From: Sideroxyarcus sp.
GTDB lineage: Bacteria > Pseudomonadota > Gammaproteobacteria > Burkholderiales > Gallionellaceae
DNA: 36,653 nt
Reading direction: 5' to 3'
Assembly (NCBI GenBank): GCA_030652215.1
Contig: JAUSBC010000044.1
Coordinates: forward strand, 1-36,653
In this document: positions 16,876 to 25,900 of the stretch, piece by piece
Layout of the letters: every line of letters starts with the position of its first letter
How positions within the stretch are numbered: the first letter of the stretch is position 1
Program-made: the position numbers and the translations under genes
Notes under the pieces: model-generated
Database searches by the model: none
Told to the model about the DNA's origin: nothing
Seen by the model: the letters and a program-made list of their open reading frames with translations, nothing else

Positions 16876-19017
16876 CTAATTCCCAATCAATTCAGTTTTC
16901 GCACTGATAAAGGCCTGCTTACGTTCTGCCAGACCATTGGCGCCACCGTTAACCAAACGAGTAATCTTCTTCACAACATCTTCTGAATCGCCGGTATCAG
17001 CAATGATATTGCCGTTACCTCTACCGCTACCCATTGTCCAATACCATCCTGATGAATCGCAAGCATCAACTGCATTGATCGAAATCTGTTGGGGATTGTC
17101 AATCACTGCAGCTTTCTCATCGTTATTGTCCCACCAGTATTTTTTGAAGGTCTTTTCATCAAGCCAGCCTCGATATACCCAATACTTTGCGTAGTTGGCA
17201 CGACCAGTCAGATGCAATAAGCCACGCCCACGAAACTTGACTGCATCTTTACGTGATGGATCATCAGCTTCATTAGCAATTTTGCTGCGGACATTACCAA
17301 TGTTGCCGATGTACTGCTGAAAGTATGTATCTTCAATATCGCAGTAGTAGGTAGTAGCATTCTCAAGATTTACATTTCTACTGGCACTCTTGTTTCCCTT
17401 TTCTATAGCGTACATTAGGCCGCCTGTCTCTACTGCCACCTGCGCCAAGAAATGGCACTGCCTCAACCTGTTCTCATTAATCCCGTATTTCTCCATCGTC
17501 TCGTTGAGAGGCATGAGATATTTTTCAATATTCTCATCGGTGATTCCCGGCATGATCGCCCGCAACTGCTCCTTCGTAATCCCACGCAAGCCCTTCAAAT
17601 GAGCAATAAACGCTACCGGATGCAAATGCCACACCGTTGAAGAGGCGGGTTTCTGTGTCACTTGCTCCCAGAAGGTAAGCTGTTTGATGTGTGTCAGTTG
17701 CTGTTGGTATTGAGCCTCTTTGAGTTTCCATGGCACGCCCTGCAGGCGTGCAAACTTGGTTTCGAGGCCGGTTGCACTCCATTCGGTCGGGTGGCGGCAG
17801 ACGAGGTGGCGCAGTTGCTTGGCAGTGTCGGCGTTACGCAACGCGGCCTTGATCTCGTCAATCGAGATGTCGCCATCATGGTCGGTATCGAGTTGTGCGA
17901 CCAGTGCGACCACGTCTACAAAGCCGTCCTGGCTGAAGCCGCTCGGGTCTTCGATGCGTTTGAAATCGGGCCAGGTGTAGGCATTGATCTCGCCTTCTTT
18001 GGCACCCCAGGTCTCTTGCTTGGGGTTGTCGAGCAGGCCGATATTGTCGGTAAACACTTCCACATGAGCCACTGCTTCGCGCCTGCAGTACGGGCCGGTG
18101 TATCCCAGCAGCTCACCCGCCTTGACCGGCAACGGCGTTTCGAGATTGATGACACTGTCCCACTGAATGGGCTCCACGACATCTTTTGCACTGACCGATT
18201 GTGCGGTGGTGTGGACAAATACGCCGCCGGGTTCAAGTTCGCGATAGGCGGGGGTTTTAAGGAAACCCTTGTCGTGAACGGCTTGTTCCTTGAAGTGCAG
18301 TACTTTGCCCTTGGGGGCAAAGTCGACGACCTTTCCTTTGGAGGCGGCATTACGCAGGTTGGTGCCTCGTTCTGCAGCGTTTGCGTTTGCACTTGTTAGC
18401 GTGGCGGTGTAACTGTTGGCAGCGGGGCGAGCTTGGCGGGCGCGCGCGCGACCGGTGTCCACGCAGCCTTCAATTCCGTTGAAGCTGACGTGACGCCACT
18501 CGCCGTGCATAGCCGGGTCGATGATGACTTCGAACGGGCTGCCATTGGGAATATAGCCAAGCACGGTGTTTGAATTGACAAGATCGCAGATTGATAGTCC
18601 GAAATCGGTGTCCAGAGCTACCGTGTAACGTTTCTGGTGGAAGATCGACGGCGCTTTGGCAAGTTGCGCTGCGCTGTATTCGCCGATGGGCAGCAGATGC
18701 ATGTACAGCGAATGAAATTTGATCTGTGCGCCTTTGGGTGTTTCGTAAGTGTGGCGAAGCAGAACGAAGCTGTGCGAGAAGGTTTGTTCCCTGTCTTCGA
18801 GTGTGGCAGACAACTTCAGGTTGCTGACGCGATAGGCGACGATCTCGCCGTCCCACATGGCGCGCACCGGTTCATTACCATGCAGATGTATGCCGCCGTG
18901 CCAGAAACGGTTGGTGCCGACCGGATAGAAACCGGCCGGGCCACCCTCGGCGATGGCAAAGAGTTGTTCGGGCGTTTTGTTGGTTAGAGAGAATAAGGGC
19001 AACAACATGAGTGGCAT
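16876..19017 (-). CDS. VgrG-linked peptidoglycan-hydrolase effector (M23-like, SH3-like, EF-hand, GH19)
   Basis: The 713-residue protein is multidomain. Residues about 25-65 hold FWHGGIHLHG and DGEIVAY, and HVEVF occurs further on, resembling a degenerate M23 peptidase fold (HxxxH and HxE instead of the HxxxD and HxH metal motifs). An SH3-like stretch follows at about 155-190. A textbook EF-hand loop, DTDHDGDISIDE, lies at 377-388. The C-terminal about 215 residues are a GH19-type lysozyme domain: AVETGG with Glu530 as candidate catalytic acid, then GRGLLHLTGRANY. No signal peptide is seen, which fits delivery on a VgrG spike. The ATG is preceded by GGAG inside the end of vgrG. The GH19 part is poorer in G+C than the N-terminal part, suggesting a swapped toxin tip. 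Confidence 0.82.
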   Translation of the reverse strand: MPLMLLPLFSLTNKTPEQLFAIAEGGPAGFYPVGTNRFWHGGIHLHGNEPVRAMWDGEIVAYRVSNLKLSATLEDREQTFSHSFVLLRHTYETPKGAQIKFHSLYMHLLPIGEYSAAQLAKAPSIFHQKRYTVALDTDFGLSICDLVNSNTVLGYIPNGSPFEVIIDPAMHGEWRHVSFNGIEGCVDTGRARARQARPAANSYTATLTSANANAAERGTNLRNAASKGKVVDFAPKGKVLHFKEQAVHDKGFLKTPAYRELEPGGVFVHTTAQSVSAKDVVEPIQWDSVINLETPLPVKAGELLGYTGPYCRREAVAHVEVFTDNIGLLDNPKQETWGAKEGEINAYTWPDFKRIEDPSGFSQDGFVDVVALVAQLDTDHDGDISIDEIKAALRNADTAKQLRHLVCRHPTEWSATGLETKFARLQGVPWKLKEAQYQQQLTHIKQLTFWEQVTQKPASSTVWHLHPVAFIAHLKGLRGITKEQLRAIMPGITDENIEKYLMPLNETMEKYGINENRLRQCHFLAQVAVETGGLMYAIEKGNKSASRNVNLENATTYYCDIEDTYFQQYIGNIGNVRSKIANEADDPSRKDAVKFRGRGLLHLTGRANYAKYWVYRGWLDEKTFKKYWWDNNDEKAAVIDNPQQISINAVDACDSSGWYWTMGSGRGNGNIIADTGDSEDVVKKITRLVNGGANGLAERKQAFISAKTELIGN

Positions 19018-19022
19018 TTGAT

Positions 19023-21215
19023 TTACTCCGAGAAACCGAAACCGGCGACCATTGACTCAATTGCGCTCACGGTGAGCGGCTTCAACGCTTCCAAACTCAA
19101 CTCGCCCCCCGCCCCAATCGAATAACTCACATTGCCCTTGAACTTCACCCCGCCGTTTCCGGCGAGCGTCACTGCCTTACCGAAGAGCTTCACATTCCCG
19201 CCCGCATCAATCTCAATCCCGCCGCCGTTCTGTCCGATCTTGATACTGCCCATCCCTGTGCCCTTGATGCTGATGCCCTGGGCAGCCTGAATACGGATGC
19301 TGCCGTTGTCGATTTTGACGATCTGGTCGCCCTGCTTGATGGTGACGATGTGATCGCGGCTCACGCGCCATTGGGTGGCTGCGCCGGATTTGTGTTCGAT
19401 GTTCTGGTCAGCCTTGTGGGTGATGTTGTCCTGGGCGCTGTGGGTCTGGTCGGTGGCGGCTTGGTAATGAATGTCCTTTTTGTTTGTGGTGAGCTTGTGG
19501 CTGTTTTCAACGGTTTCGCTGCGGTCGTTGCCGTGGGTTTGGGTGATGGAGTCGCCAGCTTCGGTTTTCATGGTCTGTTTGGCGTAGACCTCCATGGCGC
19601 CCAGGGTGGTGGCGAATTTGATGGCGTGTCCGGCGCTGTTTGCGTCCAGCCGCATCAGGTTGAAGGGGCGGTCGTAGTCGCCTTGTTTGAGTTCGATGTG
19701 TTCTTCGCCCTTGATGTCGTGCATCAGCAGCTCGTTCTTGCCTTTGGTGCGGATGATGTTGTCGCCGAAGTTGCGGCTGGTGACGGGCGATTGGGTGGCG
19801 GGATCGGGCAGGGTGCCGAGGATGATGGGGCGGTTGCGATCTCCGTCCACGCTCGCCCAGACAACTTCCACGCCGTCGCGATACGGGAAGGCCGCCCCTA
19901 CTGTGTTGCCGCTGCCCGGCCCGCCGTGGAAACTCAGGGTGCGCATGGGCAGGCTGGCTTCGGTGTGGGCGGTTTCATCCTTGTCGCGGGTGTCGAACAG
20001 CTTGCGCACCCGGAAACGGCCATGTTCGTCCAGCAGGGCATAAGTGCCGTTCGATTCGATGCGTGCACTATATATAGTAGGCAATACCTGCGCTTGTTTT
20101 GGCTCGGGGCGGAAGGGCAGTGCGCGCGGGATCAGGCGGGCGTGCTGGGTGTAGGCGAGGTTGCCCAGGTCGCTTTCATGTTCGACTGCGGCTTGTTGCT
20201 GGAGGGAGTGGGTCATGCTCATGACGAGGTAATCGCCGTTGTACTTGGCATGCGCCGGATGCTCGAAGCTGAATACGGCTCCCGGATGCAGGCCCGCTAC
20301 AGGGCCGAATATCTCGACGCGCAAGCCGTCAACGGCATGGCGTTCGTTGATGATGCGGGAACGCAGTTCGGCTTCGTCCGGCCCGTTGGTGCCGAGGCCG
20401 TAGTGGACGTGGGCGGGGTCGTTTGCGGCGGGGCCGATACCGGCTTTGATGACGTTGTCGGGGGCCATGGGGTTGAAATCCACGACTTGCACGTTGGGGG
20501 GAACCAAGCGACTGCCTTTGATGAATTTGTTGAAACAGGCTTGCGGTTTGTCCAGGCCCGCATCGGCGATGAAAGGGATGTTGCCCAGTTGCAGTGTGGT
20601 GAATTTTTCGTTGTTGTCGGTGAAATTCAAGATGTCTTTGCCATCTTTGACTGTGAACCAATAGCTGATGCCGACCTCGGTTAGCAGGCGTTCGACATAT
20701 TCCAGGTCGGTTTCGCCGAACTGGACGTTGTAGGGTAACGCGGGATAGGTTTTGCTGAGGTGCCACAGGGCGCTGTCGCTGTCGATGTTGTGTTGTTTCA
20801 GGACGGTCGTGACGATGTCGGGGATGGTCAAGCCTTGAAACACCCTGTTGTCGGTGCTTTGCGATAGTTCCCATAGTCGGGGGCGTAGCAGGATTTCTAC
20901 ACGGGGTTGCTTGTTGGCATTCAGGCCTCGATCGCGTTGCTGAGTGACGATTCCGGCAAGGGTGCGTTCGTGGCAGGAGGAATCGGTAAGAGTGACGACG
21001 CCCGGTTGACCCAGCCACGCCGAATTCAACTCAGCCAATACGTAAAGTGTCGCGCTGAACGGGGTGGAGATGCCTTCTGTGCCGTCGAATGAAATCGCAT
21101 CGTGGCTTTGCCCGGTGATGGTGAAACGCAGGCGGGCGGAGTTGGCGGCGAGGGATTTTATTGCGGAGAGGGCGGTGGCGGGGTCGGTGGGGAGTTGCGA
21201 GAAGGGTAGGGTCAT
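19023..21215 (-). CDS. vgrG: Type VI secretion spike protein VgrG (TssI)
   Basis: The 730-residue protein follows the VgrG plan. A gp27-like N-terminal part comes first, including YVERLLTEVGISYWF. A gp5-type OB-fold follows with RVRKLFD and PYRDGVEVVWASVDGD, and next the NNIIRTK-like segment that introduces the beta-helix (here FGDNIIRTKGKNELLMHD). Last come repeated short strands rich in G, K and I. A trimer would form the puncturing tip and carry the effector encoded six bases downstream. The start at 21215 has GAGG ten bases upstream; an earlier in-frame start at 21311 adds 32 atypical residues. No other type VI genes are in the window, so this is an orphan vgrG island. Confidence 0.93.
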   Translation of the reverse strand: MTLPFSQLPTDPATALSAIKSLAANSARLRFTITGQSHDAISFDGTEGISTPFSATLYVLAELNSAWLGQPGVVTLTDSSCHERTLAGIVTQQRDRGLNANKQPRVEILLRPRLWELSQSTDNRVFQGLTIPDIVTTVLKQHNIDSDSALWHLSKTYPALPYNVQFGETDLEYVERLLTEVGISYWFTVKDGKDILNFTDNNEKFTTLQLGNIPFIADAGLDKPQACFNKFIKGSRLVPPNVQVVDFNPMAPDNVIKAGIGPAANDPAHVHYGLGTNGPDEAELRSRIINERHAVDGLRVEIFGPVAGLHPGAVFSFEHPAHAKYNGDYLVMSMTHSLQQQAAVEHESDLGNLAYTQHARLIPRALPFRPEPKQAQVLPTIYSARIESNGTYALLDEHGRFRVRKLFDTRDKDETAHTEASLPMRTLSFHGGPGSGNTVGAAFPYRDGVEVVWASVDGDRNRPIILGTLPDPATQSPVTSRNFGDNIIRTKGKNELLMHDIKGEEHIELKQGDYDRPFNLMRLDANSAGHAIKFATTLGAMEVYAKQTMKTEAGDSITQTHGNDRSETVENSHKLTTNKKDIHYQAATDQTHSAQDNITHKADQNIEHKSGAATQWRVSRDHIVTIKQGDQIVKIDNGSIRIQAAQGISIKGTGMGSIKIGQNGGGIEIDAGGNVKLFGKAVTLAGNGGVKFKGNVSYSIGAGGELSLEALKPLTVSAIESMVAGFGFSE

Positions 21216-21357
21216 GAGGTGCCTCGTTTCGGCTGAGTTGGCGATAGCTTCAAACTGAAGGCAACATCGGCAAGCGCGATGCGGCCTCAAAATCGGGGGC
21301 AAATATAGCATGCTGAGGAAGTGGTTATTTTGTCGTGACGGACTATGGGTATTGGGA

Positions 21358-21403
21358 AAAGTACTAGGCAGATATCTAGTACTTTGCGGCGGGAACTAGT
21401 ACT
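21358..21403. promoter_or_regulatory. AGTACTAG inverted repeat with third half-site
   Basis: AAAGTACTAG (21358-21367) and CTAGTACTTT (21376-21385) form a perfect 10-base inverted repeat with an 8-base loop. A third CTAGTACT lies at 21396-21403. The arrangement looks like a dimer operator with an extra half-site, about 145-190 bases upstream of the vgrG start. A cruciform or weak terminator is the alternative. Confidence 0.45.
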
Positions 21404-21481
21404 GCGGGGTGTGGGCGGGCAATGGTTCAAGGCAGGCGCATGTTCAATTGGACCGGCCAAGTGTAATTTGAAGTATGAACC

Positions 21482-21560
21482 CAACCCCTCCCAGCCTCCC
21501 CTTGTCAGGGGAGGAGCAGACTCTGCTCTCCCTCTGACAAGGGGGAGATGGAGGGGGGGC
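21482..21560. repeat. Palindromic repeat element, short copy
   Basis: The left end AACCCCTCCCAGCCTCCCC and the right end GGGGGAGATGGAGGGGGGG match those of the element at 4280-4456, but the interior is much shorter (CAGGGGAGGAGCAGACTCTG and a following hairpin). Confidence 0.7.
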
Positions 21561-21573
21561 TTCTGAGTTCAAA

Positions 21574-21594
21574 CTTCATCTGGCCGGATCAATA
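21574..21594 (-). repeat. 21-base interspersed motif, copy 2
   Basis: Reverse complement of the motif at 10388-10408 with a single mismatch. A degenerate copy at 21448-21463 faces it across the palindromic repeat, so the pair may be the outer ends of that element. Confidence 0.55.
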
Positions 21595-21696
21595 GTGTAG
21601 GCCGTGGTTGGTGGAGGGGCGGCCGGAGCAAGTGATACCTCCCGAATGCCCGGTCCCGGACAGAAGAATAATCAACCTTATGGTATCCTCCGAATC

Positions 21697-21710
21697 GTTA
21701 GCTAACTAAC
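21697..21710. promoter_or_regulatory. Candidate operator of the efflux operon
   Basis: GTTAGCTAAC is a perfect 10-base palindrome, immediately followed by another TAAC. It lies about 75 bases before the adaptor gene, where TetR- or MarR-type repressors of RND pumps commonly bind. No such regulator is encoded next to it, so the assignment is tentative. Confidence 0.35.
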
Positions 21711-21781
21711 TATTACCCCGCAGACTCGTGCGTTGTTCAGTTTATTATTGGAATTCAAGAATTCCGGCCGGAGATTTTTCG

Positions 21782-22927
21782 ATGAAAACAAGTACCTACT
21801 CCCTGATTGCCATTGCAATCCTGACGCTTGCCGCTTGCGGTCCCAAGGGCGCGGGTGCGCCGCCTGCGGCTGCCGCCGGGGCTGCGCCGCCGCCGCTGGA
21901 AGTGGATGTGGTGACGGTTGCCACCGGCTCGGTGGTGATTACGCAGGATCTTCCCGGACGCCTGGAGGCATACCGGAGTGCGCAGGTGCGGGCGCGGGTG
22001 GAGGGTGTGGTCGAGAAGCGCCTGTTCGTCGAAGGCAGCGACGTGAAGGCGGGCGACATGCTGTACAAGATCGATGCGCGCAACTACGCCGCCGCATACG
22101 AATCCGCCAAATCCGATCTGGCGGTTGCGCGCCAAACCGTGGAGCGCTACAAGCCGCTGCTGGAGGCGCGGGCCGTCAGCCAGCAGGAATACGATCTGGC
22201 CGAGGCCAGACTCAAGCAGTCCGAGACTGCCATGGCTAGGGCCCAACTGGATTTCGATAGCACGCATGTGCCCGCACCCATCGCCGGTCGTATCGGCCGC
22301 GCGATGGTGACCGAGGGCGCGCTGGTCGGCCGTGGCGAGGCCACCTTGCTCGCCACCATCGAGCAGATCAATCCCATCTATGCCAATTTCACACAGTCCG
22401 GTTTCGATGCGTTGCGCCTGCACCAGGCGTTCAAGTCCGGCAAGCTGAGCCGCACCGGCGAGACGAAGGTTGAGCTGTTGCTGGACGACGGGAGCGTTTA
22501 TGCGCAGCCGGGCAAATTGCTGTTCACCAATCTGGCGGTCGATCCGGGCACGGGCAGCGTCCTGATGCGCGCCGAATTCCCCAATGCGAAATACGAACTG
22601 CTGCCCGGCATGTTCGCGCGTATCCGCTTTCCGGAGGGTTCCGTTAACAACAGCATCAGGGTGCCGCAGCGTGCCGTGCAGATGACGCCGCAGGGCCAGT
22701 TCGTTACGGTGGTGGATGGCGAAGGCAAAGCGGCCATGCGTCCGATCCGGACCGGTGGCATGACGGGGAGCGACTTCGTGATTGAGGAAGGCCTGCAGGC
22801 CGGCGACAAGGTGATCGTTAACGGTTTGCAGAAGGCACGCCCCGGCACGCCGGTGAAAGCCGTGGAGTGGAGTCCCGAAGGAAACTCGCCAACACAGAAT
22901 GCTCTTGCAGCGACTGAGAAGAAATAG
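21782..22927 (+). CDS. RND efflux periplasmic adaptor (AcrA/MexA family lipoprotein)
   Basis: The 381-residue protein is a membrane fusion protein of the HlyD/AcrA class. A lipoprotein signal ends in LAAC with the lipidated Cys19. It is followed by a Pro/Ala-rich stretch, the beta-barrel and lipoyl halves (LEAYRSAQVRARVEGVV and APIAGRIGR), and a coiled-coil hairpin between them. It would sit in the periplasm, anchored to the inner membrane, linking pump and outer-membrane channel. The start at 21782 has GGAG upstream and gives the proper signal peptide. It is the first gene of a three-gene operon, eight bases before the pump gene. Substrates cannot be told from sequence. Confidence 0.93.
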   Translation: MKTSTYSLIAIAILTLAACGPKGAGAPPAAAAGAAPPPLEVDVVTVATGSVVITQDLPGRLEAYRSAQVRARVEGVVEKRLFVEGSDVKAGDMLYKIDARNYAAAYESAKSDLAVARQTVERYKPLLEARAVSQQEYDLAEARLKQSETAMARAQLDFDSTHVPAPIAGRIGRAMVTEGALVGRGEATLLATIEQINPIYANFTQSGFDALRLHQAFKSGKLSRTGETKVELLLDDGSVYAQPGKLLFTNLAVDPGTGSVLMRAEFPNAKYELLPGMFARIRFPEGSVNNSIRVPQRAVQMTPQGQFVTVVDGEGKAAMRPIRTGGMTGSDFVIEEGLQAGDKVIVNGLQKARPGTPVKAVEWSPEGNSPTQNALAATEKK

Positions 22928-22935
22928 AGGGCATC

Positions 22936-25900
22936 GTGCTAGCAAAATTCTTCATCGACCGCCCCATCTTCGCATGGGTCATCGCCATCATCATTCTGCT
23001 CTCCGGCGTCTTGGCACTGCGCAATCTGCCGGTTGCTTCCTATCCGGCAGTGGCGCCGCCCGCGCTGGGCATCACGCTCAATTACCCCGGCGCATCGGCG
23101 CAGGTGGTGGAAGAGACCGCCGTCGCGCTGGTGGAACAGGAACTCAACGGCATCGAGAATCTGCTTTATATGGAGTCGTCCTCCGAACAGGGCGTTGGCA
23201 CCATCACATTGACTTTTGCGGCGGGCACCAATCTGGATGTGGCTTCCGTCGAAACGCAGAACCGCGTCAAGCGTGCCGAAGCGCGTTTGCCGGAAGACGT
23301 GCGCCGTGTGGGCGTGAGCGTGAACAAATCGGCACGCAATTTTCTGATGATCGTCTCGCTGATCTCGCCGGACAAGAGCCGCGACAACGTGGCGCTGGGC
23401 AGCTATGCCGCCGCCAACGTGCTGGAAAGTATTCGCCGTGTGCCCGGCGTGGGCGAGGCGCTGATGTTCGGCACCGAATATTCGATGCGCCTGTGGCTCA
23501 AGCCGGAAAAGCTGCACGCCTATAACCTGACGCCCGGCGACGTGAGCCGTGCCGTGCGCGCGCAGAACACGCAGCTTGCCACCGGCGAACTCGGGCAGTT
23601 GCCCGCCGCACCCGGCCAGCAACTGAATGCGGTGATCGTCACCAGGAGTCGTCTGGCCACGCCGCAGGAATTCGGCAACGTCATCGTGCGCGCGAATCCG
23701 GACGGCACTTCGGTGCGCGTCAGGGATGTGGCGAAGGTGGAACTGGGGGCGCAGGACTATTCCATCGCCGCGCGCATCGACGGGCAGCCGGCCTCGGCCA
23801 TTGCCATCCGCCTGTCGCCTACGGCCAACGCGCTGGATACCGCCAAGGCGGTGAAGGCCAAGATGGAGGAATTGTCGAAGTTCTTCCCCAAGGGCGTGGA
23901 CTGGCTGGTGCCCTACGACACTTCCAAGTTCGTCGAGATATCGATCAGCGAAGTGGTGAAGACGCTGGCGGAAGCGGTGGTGCTGGTGTTCCTCGTCATC
24001 TGGCTGTTCCTCGGCAACCTGCGTGCGACTTTCATTCCCGCCATCGTGGTGCCGGTCGCGCTGATCGGCGCGCTGGTGGGTCTGTACCTGGTCGGCTATT
24101 CGATCAACACGCTGACGCTGTTCGCCATGGTGCTGGCGGTGGGCATTGTAGTGGACGATGCCATCGTGGTGGTGGAGAACGTCGAGCGCATCATGACCGA
24201 AGAAAATCTCTCGCCGCGCGATGCGACGCGCAAGGCGATGGACCAGATCTTCGGCGCCATCATCGCGATCACGCTGGTGCTGTGCTCGGTGTTCGTGCCG
24301 ATGATGTTCTTCGGCGGCTCCGTGGGCGCGATCTACCGCCAGTTCTCGGTGACGCTGATCCTGACTATTTTGTTCTCGGTGCTGATGGCGCTGACGCTGA
24401 CGCCCGCTTTGTGCGCGGCACTGCTGCGCAACGATCCCGGTCACGAGATGGTGCCGAAGTCGGGTCTGCTCGGCTGGTTCAACCGCGTCTTCAACCGCAC
24501 CACGGTGCGCTACCGCTCCGGCGTGATCGGCGTGCTGAAGCGCTCCGGCCGCGCTTTGATTGTTTATGCTGTGTTGCTGGTCGGCATGGGCTGGCTGTTC
24601 CTGACGCTGCCCAACAGTTTCCTGCCCGAAGAGGACCAGGGCTATTTCATCAACGTCATCCAGTTGCCGCCGGGCGCCACGCGCGAGCGCTCGCAGGAAG
24701 TGATTTCGCAGGTGGAACAGTTCTACCTCAAGCAGCCCGAGGTGGATCATGTGATCGGCGTGCTCGGCTTCTCCTTCTTCGGACGCGGCCAGAATTCGGC
24801 AATCGCTTTCGTGCGTTTGAAAGACTGGGATGATCGCCCCGGCGCGGACAGCTCGGCTTCCGCACTGGTGAGGAAGGCCAACATGGCGCTGTTCCGCATC
24901 AAGGAGGCGTTCATTTTTGCCATCAATGTGCCGCCCATTCCCGAGTTGGCGGCGGTGGGCGGTTTCGATTTCCGCTTGCAGGACCGTACCGGACAGGGAC
25001 GCGACAAGCTGATGGACGCGCGCAACATGGCGCTGGGCATCGCGGGCAAGCATCCGATGCTGGTCGGCGTGCGCCCGGAAGGACAGGAGCCCGCACCGCA
25101 GTTGCTACTCAACATCGACCGCCTGAAGGCGCGCGCGCTGGGTATCGAGATGGCCGATCTCAACGAGACGTTGCAGTCGACGCTGGGCGTCGCCTACATC
25201 AACGACTTCGTGCGCGAGGGGCGCATCCTGCGCGTGCAGATGCAGGCCGAACCGGGCACCCGTACTTCGCCGCAGCGGATATTGCAGATTCCGGTGCGCA
25301 ACGCGCAGGGCGGTATGGTGCCGCTGGCGGAGATCGCCACGGTGCGCTGGGAAGCCAGCCTGCCCAAGCTGGACCGATATAACGGCATCCCGTCGATGAA
25401 GATATCGGGCAGTCCCGCGCCGGGCCGCAGCAGCGGCGATGCGCTGGCGGCGATGGAAGAAGTGGCGGCGCAGTTGCCGCCCGGCTTCGGCTTCGAATGG
25501 TCGGGCTCGTCGAGCGAGGAGCGGCTTTCCGGCGCCCAGGCGAAGTTCCTGTTCGGCCTGTCGGTGGTCGCGGTGTTCCTGGTGCTGGCTGCGCTGTATG
25601 AGAGTTGGTCTGTGCCGGTCGCCGTGGTCATGGTCGTGCCCATCGGCATTCTGGGTGCGCTCGCTGCCGTCCATTTGCGCGGCTTGCCCAACGATGTGTA
25701 TTTCAAGGTGGGACTGATTGTCATCATCGGCCTGGCGGCGAAGAACGCGATTCTGATCATCCAGTTCGCGCGCGACCTGCAGCACAAGGGGCATGACCTG
25801 GTCGAGGCCACGGTGGAAGCGTGCCGCCTGCGCTTCCGTCCCATCCTGATGACCTCCATCGCCTTCATCCTCGGCGTGCTGCCGCTGGCCATCTCCACCG

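Larger units (their letters stand above)
21216..21781. other. Divergent intergenic region between vgrG and the efflux operon
   Basis: This 566-base gap separates vgrG (minus) from the RND operon (plus). It holds the AGTACTAG inverted repeat (21358-21403), the short copy of the palindromic repeat (21482-21560) with the TTGATCCGGCCAG motif at its edge, and a GTTAGCTAAC palindrome (21697-21706) nearer the pump genes. No tRNA or small gene is visible. No regulator gene is encoded here. Confidence 0.6.

Noticed and set aside
21216..21311. Longer start for vgrG
   Set aside because: The 32 added residues are atypical for VgrG and the ATG at 21215 has a proper ribosome site.
22939..25053. 704-codon open frame on the minus strand within the RND pump gene
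   Set aside because: It is an antisense shadow of the AcrB-type gene; the translation is His/Arg-rich and shows no family.
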